IMG/VR virus record: IMGVR_UViG_3300044624_000837
Coordinates: 1-20,380 of that record
Reading direction: 5' to 3' (one strand)
DNA from: a virus
DNA length: 20,380 nucleotides
The notes under the pieces: model-generated
What the model was told of the DNA's origin: nothing
The model's input: the letters and a program-made list of their open reading frames with translations, nothing else
The model's database searches: none
In this document: positions 1-5,068 of the stretch, in pieces
Layout of the letters: every line of letters starts with the position of its first letter
Numbering within the stretch: the first letter of the stretch is position 1
Position numbers and translations under genes: made by a program

Positions 1-20
1 GCAACAGATAGGGATACAGA

Positions 21-212
21 ATGTTTCAAATTAAAGTGACCGAAACCAACGGTAAGCAGTGGAACTTTGACCAAGTAGACGCCGACACTGTAGAAGTTTG
101 GACAAGTGTGACGGGCAATGATGGCGATTGGTTCCAATGGGGAACGATTCCATTCCACGAGGCAATCGTTCAGGTATCGGTATTGGCAGGAAACGCAAAG
201 CGCAATTACTAA
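21..212 (+). CDS. Small hypothetical phage protein, 63 aa
   Basis: This is an unrecognised 63-residue protein that begins with ATG after the purine-rich stretch AGGGATA. It is rich in Trp, Val and acidic residues and looks like a small beta-rich soluble protein, with no signal peptide, membrane segment or Cys pair. It is the first complete gene of the plus-strand small-gene arm. Its TAA stop lies inside the outer strand of the hammerhead ribozyme that follows, so its transcript should acquire a ribozyme-cut 3' end about 21 nt past the stop. Its promoter lies outside the window. Function unknown. Confidence 0.7.
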   Translation: MFQIKVTETNGKQWNFDQVDADTVEVWTSVTGNDGDWFQWGTIPFHEAIVQVSVLAGNAKRNY

Positions 213-267
213 GCCGAAAACCCGTGAGGGTTCTACGGGGAATAGTCTCCCCGTACTGATGAGGCAG
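209..267 (+). ncRNA. Type II hammerhead self-cleaving ribozyme
   Basis: Every conserved part of a hammerhead is present and in register. The core C3-A9 is CTGATGA at 256-262. G12-A15.1 is GAAA at 216-219. U16.1 is T232, which pairs with A219, and H17 is C233. Stem III is 220-223 with 228-231 (ACCC/GGGT), capped by the GNRA tetraloop GTGA. Stem I is a perfect 8-bp helix, 234-241 with 248-255, with loop 242-247. Stem II is 263-265 (GGC) with 213-215 (GCC), possibly extended by 266-267 with 209-210 across an AA bulge. The open ends are in stem II, which makes this the type II permutation known from bacteria and phages. Predicted cleavage is between 233 and 234. That would split the mRNA between the first two genes and leave a 2',3'-cyclic phosphate upstream and a 5'-OH downstream. 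Confidence 0.9.
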
Positions 268-295
268 ACACTTCACACCATGAAAGGGTGACACA

Positions 296-490
296 ATGTA
301 CCGTAAAGACTACGAGGCAATCGCTAAAGCGTTGCGAACATACACAGAAGACATAGAGGCAACGGGAGCCACAATGGATACCCGAATCCGCCTAGACACA
401 TTGGAAGATGTGGTGGAAATACTTGCCGAAGTGTTTGAAGCAGACAACCCCGCATTTCAGCCCGCCCGATTTCGTCAGGCGTGCCGATAA
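296..490 (+). CDS. Small hypothetical phage protein, 64 aa (NPxF..xRFxxAC C-terminus)
   Basis: This 64-residue mostly helical protein begins MYRKDYEAIAKAL. It ends with the pattern NPAFQPARFRQAC, a composition I associate with a small ORF common in actinobacterial phages; that recollection is unverified. ATG 296 is preceded by GAAAGGG with 8 nt spacing. It lies directly downstream of the hammerhead ribozyme, so its mRNA should start with a 5'-OH stem-I leader after cleavage. It overlaps the next gene by one base (TAATG). Function unknown. Confidence 0.75.
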   Translation: MYRKDYEAIAKALRTYTEDIEATGATMDTRIRLDTLEDVVEILAEVFEADNPAFQPARFRQACR

Positions 491-687
491 TGAAAGCATG
501 GTCACGGTACATCGTCACACAATGGCACGACGAAAAACCCCGAAAAAAAATGTACGTCTACACGAACGAGGTGGACGACCAACGAGTCACGGGACAAGTG
601 ACAACAGATGACTACCGATTCCCTAGCACTAGCGCATGGTCACGAACTATGGCGGATAGGTGGACATGGACAGAGGTCACTATCTAG
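490..687 (+). CDS. Small hypothetical protein, 65 aa
   Basis: This is an unrecognised basic, Trp-rich small protein starting MKAWSRYIV. I chose ATG 490, whose A is also the last base of the preceding TAA stop, rather than an upstream in-frame GTG at 481, because one-base stop/start overlaps recur in this arm. It contains several Thr/Arg-rich strands and no membrane segment. Its stop at 685-687 lies three bases before the parS-like palindrome. Function unknown. Confidence 0.65.
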   Translation: MKAWSRYIVTQWHDEKPRKKMYVYTNEVDDQRVTGQVTTDDYRFPSTSAWSRTMADRWTWTEVTI

Positions 688-689
688 AA

Positions 690-709
690 AATGTTTCACG
701 TGAAACATT
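690..709. promoter_or_regulatory. parS-like ParB-binding palindrome
   Basis: The 20 bases AATGTTTCACGTGAAACATT form a perfect palindrome. Its central 16 bases (692-707), TGTTTCACGTGAAACA, equal the canonical bacterial chromosomal parS consensus bound by ParB, as in Bacillus, Streptomyces and mycobacteria. It lies in the 108-bp gap between two small genes. No ParA or ParB gene is visible in the window, so the binding partner is either host ParB or a phage protein encoded elsewhere. A chance exact 16-mer in 20 kb is expected at roughly five in a million. No second full site is present in the window. Confidence 0.85.
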
Positions 710-710
710 G

Positions 711-773
711 GGGCTAGACCGATTAGGTCGGCAAGGGTTCACGACCCTACTAGCCCACTACCCCACAACGGGG
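711..773 (+). ncRNA. Compact three-way-junction structure with trailing hairpin
   Basis: A 7-bp outer helix (711-717 GGGCTAG with 750-756 CTAGCCC) encloses two hairpins. One is 719-722/728-731 (CCGA/TCGG, loop TTAGG). The other is 734-738/744-748 (AGGGT/ACCCT, loop TCACG). Only four bases in 711-756 are unpaired outside the loops. A further hairpin, CCCC 761-764 with GGGG 770-773, follows. The geometry recalls a tRNA lacking its anticodon arm: a 7-bp acceptor, a D-like loop with GG and a TTCACGA T-like loop. It lacks A58 of the T loop, and no CCA follows. It may act as RNA (processing, 5' leader of the next gene) or as DNA beside parS. Function unknown. Confidence 0.5.
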
Positions 774-795
774 CACAACAGAAAAGGACAACACG

Positions 796-978
796 ATGAA
801 AAAGTACGAGACATTTAGCGAACGTCTGTTCGCTGAGGCGAGACTATGCCGAAATCTAGGAGACATCAAGAAGGCGGAGGCGTGGGAGCGTCAAGCGCAA
901 CACGAAAAAGCCTACGAAGATAGGCAGGCAGGCGTGGCGAGGATTCTAGAACTAATCGCACAGAAAAAAGCAGTGTGA
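796..978 (+). CDS. Small helical hypothetical protein, 60 aa
   Basis: This unrecognised 60-residue protein is strongly helical and charged (MKKYETFSERLFAEARL at the start, many Ala, Glu, Lys and Arg). It could be a small helical hairpin. ATG 796 follows AAGGA at 784-788 with 7 nt spacing. Its 5' leader, if transcribed from upstream, contains the three-way-junction fold. Function unknown. Confidence 0.7.
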   Translation: MKKYETFSERLFAEARLCRNLGDIKKAEAWERQAQHEKAYEDRQAGVARILELIAQKKAV

Positions 979-995
979 GTAGAAAGGTTAGGACA

Positions 996-1184
996 ATGAA
1001 AGCACCACGACAGGGTATCCACTACCTATGCCACCTAACGGGAAACGGTACGAAATGCTACGAATGGATAAGTAAAGAAACGGGGACAACTAAACAATGG
1101 AATGGGAGCCTATGGGAATGGCGCATACTGTGGGCAGATGATGTCACGGTACTGCCAGCAGATTACGCAAACACTACAGCGTGA
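996..1184 (+). CDS. Small hypothetical protein, 62 aa
   Basis: This is an unrecognised protein starting MKAPRQGIHYLCHL and rich in Trp and Thr. I chose ATG 996 because it sits behind GAAAGGTTAGGA, a good ribosome-binding stretch; an in-frame GTG at 975 overlapping the previous gene is the alternative. The predicted fold is beta-rich, from sequence pattern only. Its TGA stop is embedded in the GTGACGAATGTCAC inverted repeat that opens the first promoter block. Function unknown. Confidence 0.65.
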   Translation: MKAPRQGIHYLCHLTGNGTKCYEWISKETGTTKQWNGSLWEWRILWADDVTVLPADYANTTA

Positions 1185-1211
1185 CGAATGTCACAGAAGA
1201 AATACTTGACA
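1181..1211 (+). repeat. 31-bp direct repeat, copy 1 (promoter block)
   Basis: This 31-base block is identical to 2094-2124. It begins with the inverted repeat GTGAC-gaat-GTCAC, contains the stop codon of the preceding gene, and ends exactly at a consensus TTGACA -35 box. The identity stops at the -35 box while the following spacer differs, so the block behaves as a portable upstream promoter half. Confidence 0.9.
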
Positions 1212-1238
1212 ACTAAGAACTAACACGATATCGTGTTA
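1206..1238 (+). promoter_or_regulatory. Sigma70-type promoter P1 with overlapping 18-bp operator
   Basis: A consensus -35 TTGACA (1206-1211) is followed after 17 bp by TATCGT (1229-1234), a fair -10 box. A perfect 18-bp palindrome, TAACACGATATCGTGTTA (1221-1238), covers the -10, so a dimeric repressor could block RNA polymerase here. The motif TTACACATA follows directly at 1236-1244. It is shared with promoter P2 and with the region upstream of the minus-strand exonuclease gene. It would drive the genes from 1266 onward. Confidence 0.75.
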
Positions 1239-1265
1239 CACATACCACTAGAAAGGGTAAACACA

Positions 1266-1469
1266 ATGACAATAATCGCAAGAATCAGAACAGAATCGGA
1301 CATTGACAGTGGACTATTCGTTAGAACATTTGACACAATGAAAGAGGCTGAGACATTTAGCGACAATGCGTTAGGTAAATGGACAGAATCGGGACAAGTA
1401 AAACTCATATCATTATTTGACAGTGAAAGTGGCAACAGTTCAGAATGGGAACTAGAGAAAGGAAACTAG
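1266..1469 (+). CDS. Small hypothetical protein, 67 aa
   Basis: This is an unrecognised acidic 67-residue protein (MTIIARIRTESDIDSG at the start), with an alpha/beta pattern suggested by alternating hydrophobics followed by an Ala/Glu-rich helix. ATG 1266 lies behind AGAAAGGG at good spacing. The ORF stays open upstream, but those bases are the promoter, so the long form is unlikely. It is the first gene behind promoter P1. Function unknown. Confidence 0.7.
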   Translation: MTIIARIRTESDIDSGLFVRTFDTMKEAETFSDNALGKWTESGQVKLISLFDSESGNSSEWELEKGN

Positions 1470-1473
1470 ACCA

Positions 1474-1641
1474 ATGAAGATTACAGCATCGCAAACAAGG
1501 CTACTTGTTCTCACTGAGAACCAATACCAACTATTGGTGCAGGCAGTAGAACTAGCACGTGCATCTTATGAAGGCGTAGAAGAATGGAAACAAGAAGAAC
1601 GAGTGTTCGCACGATTAGGCGAACAGATAGAAGGACAATAG
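1474..1641 (+). CDS. Small helical hypothetical protein, 55 aa
   Basis: An ORF of 55 residues runs from ATG 1474 to TAG 1641. It begins MKITASQTRLLVLTEN and ends with a charged helix rich in Glu, Arg and Gln. AGAAAGGAAACTAGACCA precedes the start, and the stop is four bases before the next ATG. This spacing fits the surrounding operon and leaves no gap between genes. The protein looks helical and acidic. Function unknown. Confidence 0.7.
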   Translation: MKITASQTRLLVLTENQYQLLVQAVELARASYEGVEEWKQEERVFARLGEQIEGQ

Positions 1642-1645
1642 GACA

Positions 1646-1894
1646 ATGCTCACAACACTCAACAAATACTGCTCACGATGCGATATGGAAACGCCCGAAT
1701 ATAGAGCCTCATACCGTACCGATATGTTTGCACCCCATTGGTCCACCCCTAACGGGGAAGAATGGTTACAAGATATCTGCCATGAATGTCGGGGACATTT
1801 AGAAGATATGGCAGACGATGGGGTTATATGGTCACTAGTTTATCAGCGCCGATTCACTACAACTAAATGCCACTATGAAAGGGTAGGAAAATGA
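1646..1894 (+). CDS. Small zinc-ribbon-like hypothetical protein, 82 aa
   Basis: The protein carries two CxxC pairs: CSRC at residues 9-12 and CHEC at about 45-48. This spacing is typical of a small structural zinc ribbon, followed by a His/Cys-containing tail. ATG 1646 has AGGA five bases upstream. It overlaps the next gene by four bases (ATGA), and that gene is also a Cys-pair protein, so the two may be functional partners. Zinc binding is inferred from spacing only. Role unknown. Confidence 0.75.
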   Translation: MLTTLNKYCSRCDMETPEYRASYRTDMFAPHWSTPNGEEWLQDICHECRGHLEDMADDGVIWSLVYQRRFTTTKCHYERVGK

Positions 1895-2097
1895 CATATT
1901 ACCAAGCGAACACAGAATGTGAAGATATTATCTGTGATACGTGTGGGGAGACACGTTGGGAAACTCACCCCAAATATGGGTCTAACGTGGATAGTAGACT
2001 AGAAGAGGCAGAACGTACTGGCATACGTTGGTCTTGGGATGTTATCTACTCTTCTAACCCCGTCCCGTGTTCAATCTGTGGACATATGACTAAGTGA
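1891..2097 (+). CDS. Small zinc-ribbon-like hypothetical protein, 68 aa
   Basis: Two CxxC pairs, CDTCG near residue 15 and CSICGH near residue 60, flank a charged middle segment, as in rubredoxin-like zinc ribbons. Start ATG 1891 overlaps the previous stop (ATGA). Its TGA stop falls in the GTGAC-gaat-GTCAC inverted repeat of the second promoter block, exactly as for the gene ending at 1184, although the two proteins are unrelated. Function unknown. Confidence 0.75.
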   Translation: MTYYQANTECEDIICDTCGETRWETHPKYGSNVDSRLEEAERTGIRWSWDVIYSSNPVPCSICGHMTK

Positions 2098-2124
2098 CGA
2101 ATGTCACAGAAGAAATACTTGACA
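2094..2124 (+). repeat. 31-bp direct repeat, copy 2 (promoter block)
   Basis: This block is identical to 1181-1211 over all 31 bases, including the inverted repeat with embedded stop codon, the purine-rich AGAAGAAAT stretch and the terminal TTGACA. The neighbouring coding sequences do not match, so only the regulatory block is duplicated. Confidence 0.9.
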
Positions 2125-2155
2125 TTGGTACAGATACCCTGTATCGTGTTACACA
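2119..2155 (+). promoter_or_regulatory. Sigma70-type promoter P2
   Basis: TTGACA (2119-2124), 17 bp, then TATCGT (2142-2147) and TTACACATA (2149-2157) repeat the P1 arrangement at the same spacings. The right half of the P1 palindrome (ATCGTGTTA) is kept but the left half is not. Instead a shorter inverted repeat GATAC-cct-GTATC (2133-2145) overlaps the -10. P2 may therefore respond to a different repressor or bind the same one more weakly. It would drive the long run of small genes from 2179 to 5007. Confidence 0.75.
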
Positions 2156-2178
2156 TAGCCAATAGAAAGGGAAACAAA

Positions 2179-2385
2179 ATGGCTACAACAAAATACACAA
2201 TCCACAAGATAGGGACACCGAAACTAGCACTACCAAATACCGTTGGGTACTGGTCTAGCGAATGGTGGGATAACGAGAACGGGTGGGGACATAAATCTAC
2301 CGCCACAGTATTTGACACAACGGACTACAACCTACCGCTAGATGGTGAATGGGTAGAAATCTACATAGAAGAAACAAGGAAATAG
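2179..2385 (+). CDS. Small hypothetical protein, 68 aa
   Basis: This unrecognised protein starts MATTKYTIHKIGTPKLALP and looks beta-rich with many Trp and Thr residues, ending in an acidic strand. ATG 2179 follows AGAAAGGGAAACAAA. The ORF extends upstream through promoter P2, so I use this inner start. It is the first gene behind P2. Function unknown. Confidence 0.7.
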   Translation: MATTKYTIHKIGTPKLALPNTVGYWSSEWWDNENGWGHKSTATVFDTTDYNLPLDGEWVEIYIEETRK

Positions 2386-2387
2386 AA

Positions 2388-2696
2388 ATGGAAACAGAAA
2401 TGGAAACACAACCGAGAAATATTTGGGAGTTCTTAGAAGATGAAACTATCTTCCACCCAACAGAAACGAAAGCCTTGTTTGAGTGGTCGCTGAACTACGA
2501 CCACCAAGACCGACCTTTCAACCTAATGCTAGACCTAATCGGGTGGAGTTTAGACAACTACGGACACTCAATGTCTGGAGGGGTGAGGCTTGGATACTTA
2601 GAGGCTGACTATTTGGGTGACGCTCTAAAGGAATGGGCAGACCACCCCCAACAAGTAGAGGATTGGATTACAGACCTTATGAATTGCGAGGGATAG
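2388..2696 (+). CDS. Acidic hypothetical protein, 102 aa
   Basis: This unrecognised acidic protein begins METEMETQPRNIWEFL. Two consecutive ATGGAAACA units (2388 and 2400) could both start translation; I take the first, which has GGAAATAGAA before it. It has several Trp/Leu helices and no Cys pairs or membrane segments. It is among the larger products of this arm. Function unknown. Confidence 0.7.
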   Translation: METEMETQPRNIWEFLEDETIFHPTETKALFEWSLNYDHQDRPFNLMLDLIGWSLDNYGHSMSGGVRLGYLEADYLGDALKEWADHPQQVEDWITDLMNCEG

Positions 2697-2698
2697 AA

Positions 2699-2884
2699 AT
2701 GAAAACTAAAAGCAAGAACGAAATCATCACACAGAAATTGTGGGTACTAGCAAATAATTTCTACCATCATTCACCTACTGGATATGTGGATGGATATGAA
2801 ATGCCACTGCCATACGCTAAGAAATTGGTGGAGGGCATGATTAAAGATTTATCGGAACTACTAAAAGAAATAGAAGGAGAATAG
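2699..2884 (+). CDS. Small hypothetical protein, 61 aa
   Basis: This unrecognised 61-residue helical protein starts MKTKSKNEIITQKLWVLANNF and ends in a Leu/Glu/Lys-rich helix. ATG 2699 lies two bases after the previous TAG with GAGGGATAGAA upstream. The upstream in-frame extension lies inside the preceding gene and is not supported. Function unknown. Confidence 0.65.
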   Translation: MKTKSKNEIITQKLWVLANNFYHHSPTGYVDGYEMPLPYAKKLVEGMIKDLSELLKEIEGE

Positions 2885-2886
2885 AA

Positions 2887-3069
2887 ATGGAAACATACGA
2901 AGTAACACGGGACGGGCGAACGCTCGCCACATTCCGAACAGAGGGAGAGGCGTGGGCGTACTTACTTAGATACCAAAGCGCAAGCGTTGGTCATGCCGTA
3001 GCGCACGAGGGGTACGACATTATCTACCCCAATGGTACGGGTCTAAAAGGAATTGAGATGGGGGCATAA
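2887..3069 (+). CDS. Small hypothetical protein, 60 aa
   Basis: The protein METYEVTRDGRTLATFRTEG resembles small phage proteins with a strand-strand-helix pattern (xxV.rdG..la.F.t..eA). Start ATG 2887 sits in the recurrent context GGAGAATAGAAATGGAAACA. It overlaps the next gene by one base (TAATG). Function unknown. Confidence 0.7.
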   Translation: METYEVTRDGRTLATFRTEGEAWAYLLRYQSASVGHAVAHEGYDIIYPNGTGLKGIEMGA

Positions 3070-3308
3070 TGAAACTAGATAAACACACAGCAACCAACCT
3101 ACGCATAGCGTTCACAATTTATTCGCAAGGTAGGAACGGGTCGTACTGGCTCAACAAAGCACAGCATGATTGGGAACAGCGCACCAACGGTGAACCGATT
3201 TCTAGTGAGGTATGGCAAGAGGTTCGTGAGATGGTCGCTAAGGAGTTCCCTGAGGTGGTCAGTAGCAACAAGAAACTTTACGAGTGGCTGAACGGGGATG
3301 TGGCGTGA
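3069..3308 (+). CDS. Small hypothetical protein, 79 aa
   Basis: This unrecognised 79-residue helical protein starts MKLDKHTATNLRIAFTIY. Its ATG shares one base with the previous stop and its TGA shares one base with the next ATG, so translation is probably coupled. Charged helices and several Trp residues are visible; no known motif is seen. Function unknown. Confidence 0.7.
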   Translation: MKLDKHTATNLRIAFTIYSQGRNGSYWLNKAQHDWEQRTNGEPISSEVWQEVREMVAKEFPEVVSSNKKLYEWLNGDVA

Positions 3309-3472
3309 TGGAAACGAAAGAAAGAATTATCTTGAACGAGTGCCACGTATGTGGTGAACCTCACACCCTGAACCGTATGGTTCACAAGTGGGATTACTCC
3401 TACTGCCTCACTTGTTGGCAGACAATAGACAAAATCGTTACGGACTTTAATAAAGAAATGGAAACAAAATGA
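3308..3472 (+). CDS. Small zinc-ribbon-like hypothetical protein, 54 aa
   Basis: The 54-residue product carries CHVCGEPH near residue 12 and CLTC near residue 33, the spacing of a compact zinc ribbon. Start ATG 3308 overlaps the previous TGA by one base and uses the recurrent ATGGAAAC context; an in-frame ATG at 3284 lies inside the preceding gene. It overlaps the next gene by four bases. Zinc binding is inferred. Function unknown. Confidence 0.7.
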   Translation: METKERIILNECHVCGEPHTLNRMVHKWDYSYCLTCWQTIDKIVTDFNKEMETK

Positions 3473-3663
3473 TTCCCGATAGCGAACATAACTTGATAGC
3501 AATCATGTGGTTTGGGATGGCGTTCGGCTCTATCTTCCTACTGATTTTGTGGGAAGCATGGCGAGATGTCAAGCGTGACCATAGGCGTGGTTCTTACCAT
3601 CGTCACCCATCGCAAAGAAAAGATTTGTATCACAACCACAATCGTGGTACGGTACAGAAGTAA
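3469..3663 (+). CDS. Small single-TM membrane protein, 64 aa
   Basis: Residues about 9-30 form a hydrophobic segment (NLIAIMWFGMAFGSIFLLIL) followed by a basic His/Arg-rich cytoplasmic-type tail. This predicts a bitopic inner-membrane protein with the tail inside. It is the only obvious membrane protein of the plus-strand arm. A role at the host envelope during early infection is possible but unproven. It overlaps the previous gene by ATGA. Confidence 0.7.
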   Translation: MIPDSEHNLIAIMWFGMAFGSIFLLILWEAWRDVKRDHRRGSYHRHPSQRKDLYHNHNRGTVQK

Positions 3664-3685
3664 TCCATTGAGAAAGGAAATAGAA

Positions 3686-3964
3686 ATGGGTACACAAATA
3701 GAAACAATGCAAGAGCACGAGGCAATTGAACTGTTCCACCAGATGTGCGGGAAGTTTGGTTGGGTCGGGTGCATCTTCACCGAGGATGATATCCGTCAAC
3801 GTCTTGAGGATAACTACTTTAATGAAAAAGAAATAACCAAACTGATTGAGAAGATTCAGTGGACACGCTCGTGGCGTAAAGGAATGGATAACGCCATGAA
3901 CGAGGCAGGTAACGAGATGCTTGATGAAGCAATCTACGAAGCAACGACGGGAGAAACAGAATGA
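3686..3964 (+). CDS. Acidic helical hypothetical protein, 92 aa
   Basis: This unrecognised protein starts MGTQIETMQEHEAIELFHQM. It is acidic and helical and ends AIYEATTGETE. ATG 3686 lies behind GAAAGGAAATAGAA, a strong ribosome-binding context, so the longer open frame starting at 3566 inside the previous gene is rejected. It overlaps the next gene by ATGA. Function unknown. Confidence 0.7.
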   Translation: MGTQIETMQEHEAIELFHQMCGKFGWVGCIFTEDDIRQRLEDNYFNEKEITKLIEKIQWTRSWRKGMDNAMNEAGNEMLDEAIYEATTGETE

Positions 3965-4176
3965 ACATTATCGTTACAGCACAGGTCACATACGAGATGA
4001 CCGATGTAAAAGATATAGAGGAAGCGGTACAACGTTTTCAGGACGCTCTCTACAGGGGGACGTTTGACCAAAGCAAACAGTACATCGGTACTAAAGAAAT
4101 GTTCATCACGGAGATGACTGATGACGGGACATTCATGGAAAGCCCACAGATGTGGGAGATTGAGGAAGTAGCATGA
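3961..4176 (+). CDS. Small hypothetical protein, 71 aa
   Basis: This unrecognised 71-residue protein has a strand-helix-strand pattern: MNIIVTAQVTYEM, then an acidic helix, then EMFITEMT. It is coupled to both neighbours by ATGA overlaps. No motif is recognised. Function unknown. Confidence 0.7.
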   Translation: MNIIVTAQVTYEMTDVKDIEEAVQRFQDALYRGTFDQSKQYIGTKEMFITEMTDDGTFMESPQMWEIEEVA

Positions 4177-4481
4177 AACAACTAACAGTAGAGGACGTAT
4201 CACCAAAGGCGGTACGGTCAGCACAACTATGGCTAATGGGATACCTAGCCAACACAACAGATACCAACGCAGAGTATGACGAATGGAACCATAGTGACGG
4301 GTGGGATTTAAACCTCTATCACATTGGCGACACAGTACGAGTGAGTGCCTATGTCGTGGACAATGGGGAGACTAACGGTAGCCGTTGGGTGTGCGTAGCA
4401 GAGGGCACTGTCAAGCCACAGGATGACTCTCTCATCAACGCATACAGGGAACTAGCCTCGCAAATCCTAGGGGGTAGATAA
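4173..4481 (+). CDS. Hypothetical protein, 102 aa
   Basis: This unrecognised 102-residue protein begins with a helical segment (MKQLTVEDVSPKAVRSAQLW), followed by beta strands with aromatic and Val residues. It overlaps the previous gene by ATGA and the next by one base. No Cys pair or membrane segment is present. Function unknown. Confidence 0.7.
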   Translation: MKQLTVEDVSPKAVRSAQLWLMGYLANTTDTNAEYDEWNHSDGWDLNLYHIGDTVRVSAYVVDNGETNGSRWVCVAEGTVKPQDDSLINAYRELASQILGGR

Positions 4482-4753
4482 TGAACGGGACATACGAGAT
4501 TGAATACCACTCAGACAAATACCACTACGGCATGGACACTGAGACTGTCACCGTTGATGGCAGGTCTGCCCGTCAGAACCGTACACCTGAGTGCCTGATT
4601 GCATACGCCCGTGAACACGCTGTTGCTCGTGGGTGCTGGAGATTCCGTATCGCACAGGTAAAGGTGAAACACATCACAGCCAGCAAGATTGAGGGCATGG
4701 TTACTCATCTCATCTATGAGGAACAACTATCCCGTGAGGAGTACGTGGCATGA
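4481..4753 (+). CDS. Hypothetical protein, 90 aa
   Basis: This unrecognised 90-residue protein has an N-terminal beta hairpin (MNGTYEIEYHSDKYHYG) followed by a helical and basic C-terminal half. It is coupled to its neighbours by one-base and ATGA overlaps. Function unknown. Confidence 0.7.
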   Translation: MNGTYEIEYHSDKYHYGMDTETVTVDGRSARQNRTPECLIAYAREHAVARGCWRFRIAQVKVKHITASKIEGMVTHLIYEEQLSREEYVA

Positions 4754-5007
4754 GGGTTGCACCGTTACTGACAGTACGTAACAACCTTGCCACGCTACGC
4801 CGTATCCGTAGGAGACACGCTAAAAGGTATGTGATTGCCCGTAATAGCCCAAGGTCGCAACAGTATTACTGTATGCAACTGGATGGATACCGTTGGACTG
4901 CCGTCAAGGAACGGGCTACCATCTTTCGGGGGCGTGACGCTGTGAACAACGAGATTGAATCCACATGGATGCAGTACGAAAGTAATTACACCATAGTCTC
5001 TTTATAA
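4750..5007 (+). CDS. Basic hypothetical protein, 85 aa
   Basis: This is the last gene of the plus-strand arm. The N-terminal half is strongly basic (RRIRRRHAKRYVIARN), which could bind nucleic acid; the C-terminal half is neutral with aromatic residues. No helix-turn-helix is recognised. It starts in an ATGA overlap and stops 20 bases before the convergent terminator hairpin. Function unknown. Confidence 0.7.
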   Translation: MRVAPLLTVRNNLATLRRIRRRHAKRYVIARNSPRSQQYYCMQLDGYRWTAVKERATIFRGRDAVNNEIESTWMQYESNYTIVSL

Positions 5008-5027
5008 AATCTGCTATCATAAGTAAC

Positions 5028-5066
5028 GAACCCCCGCCTTGTCTCCCCTTCCGAGGTCGGGGGTTC
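5028..5066. terminator. Hairpin between convergent operons
   Basis: GAACCCCCG (5028-5036) and CGGGGGTTC (5058-5066) form a perfect 9-bp stem. CCT/AGG extends it inward past a one-base bulge. It sits between the ends of the plus-strand arm (5007) and the minus-strand whiB gene (5069), where a bidirectional terminator is expected. Neither flank has a long T run, so it may be an imperfect intrinsic terminator or a 3'-end stabiliser. Confidence 0.75.
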
Positions 5067-5068
5067 AC

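Noticed and set aside
711-757. A true tRNA gene
   Set aside because: There is no anticodon arm, the T loop lacks the conserved A58, and no CCA follows. It is kept only as a tRNA-like three-way junction.
1233-1265. Longer N-terminus for the gene at 1266
   Set aside because: The extension runs through the -10 box and operator of P1; ATG 1266 has a strong AGAAAGGG site.
4118-4124. Second CTGATGA hammerhead core on the plus strand
   Set aside because: It lies inside a coding gene and no stem I, stem II or stem III pairs can be drawn around it.
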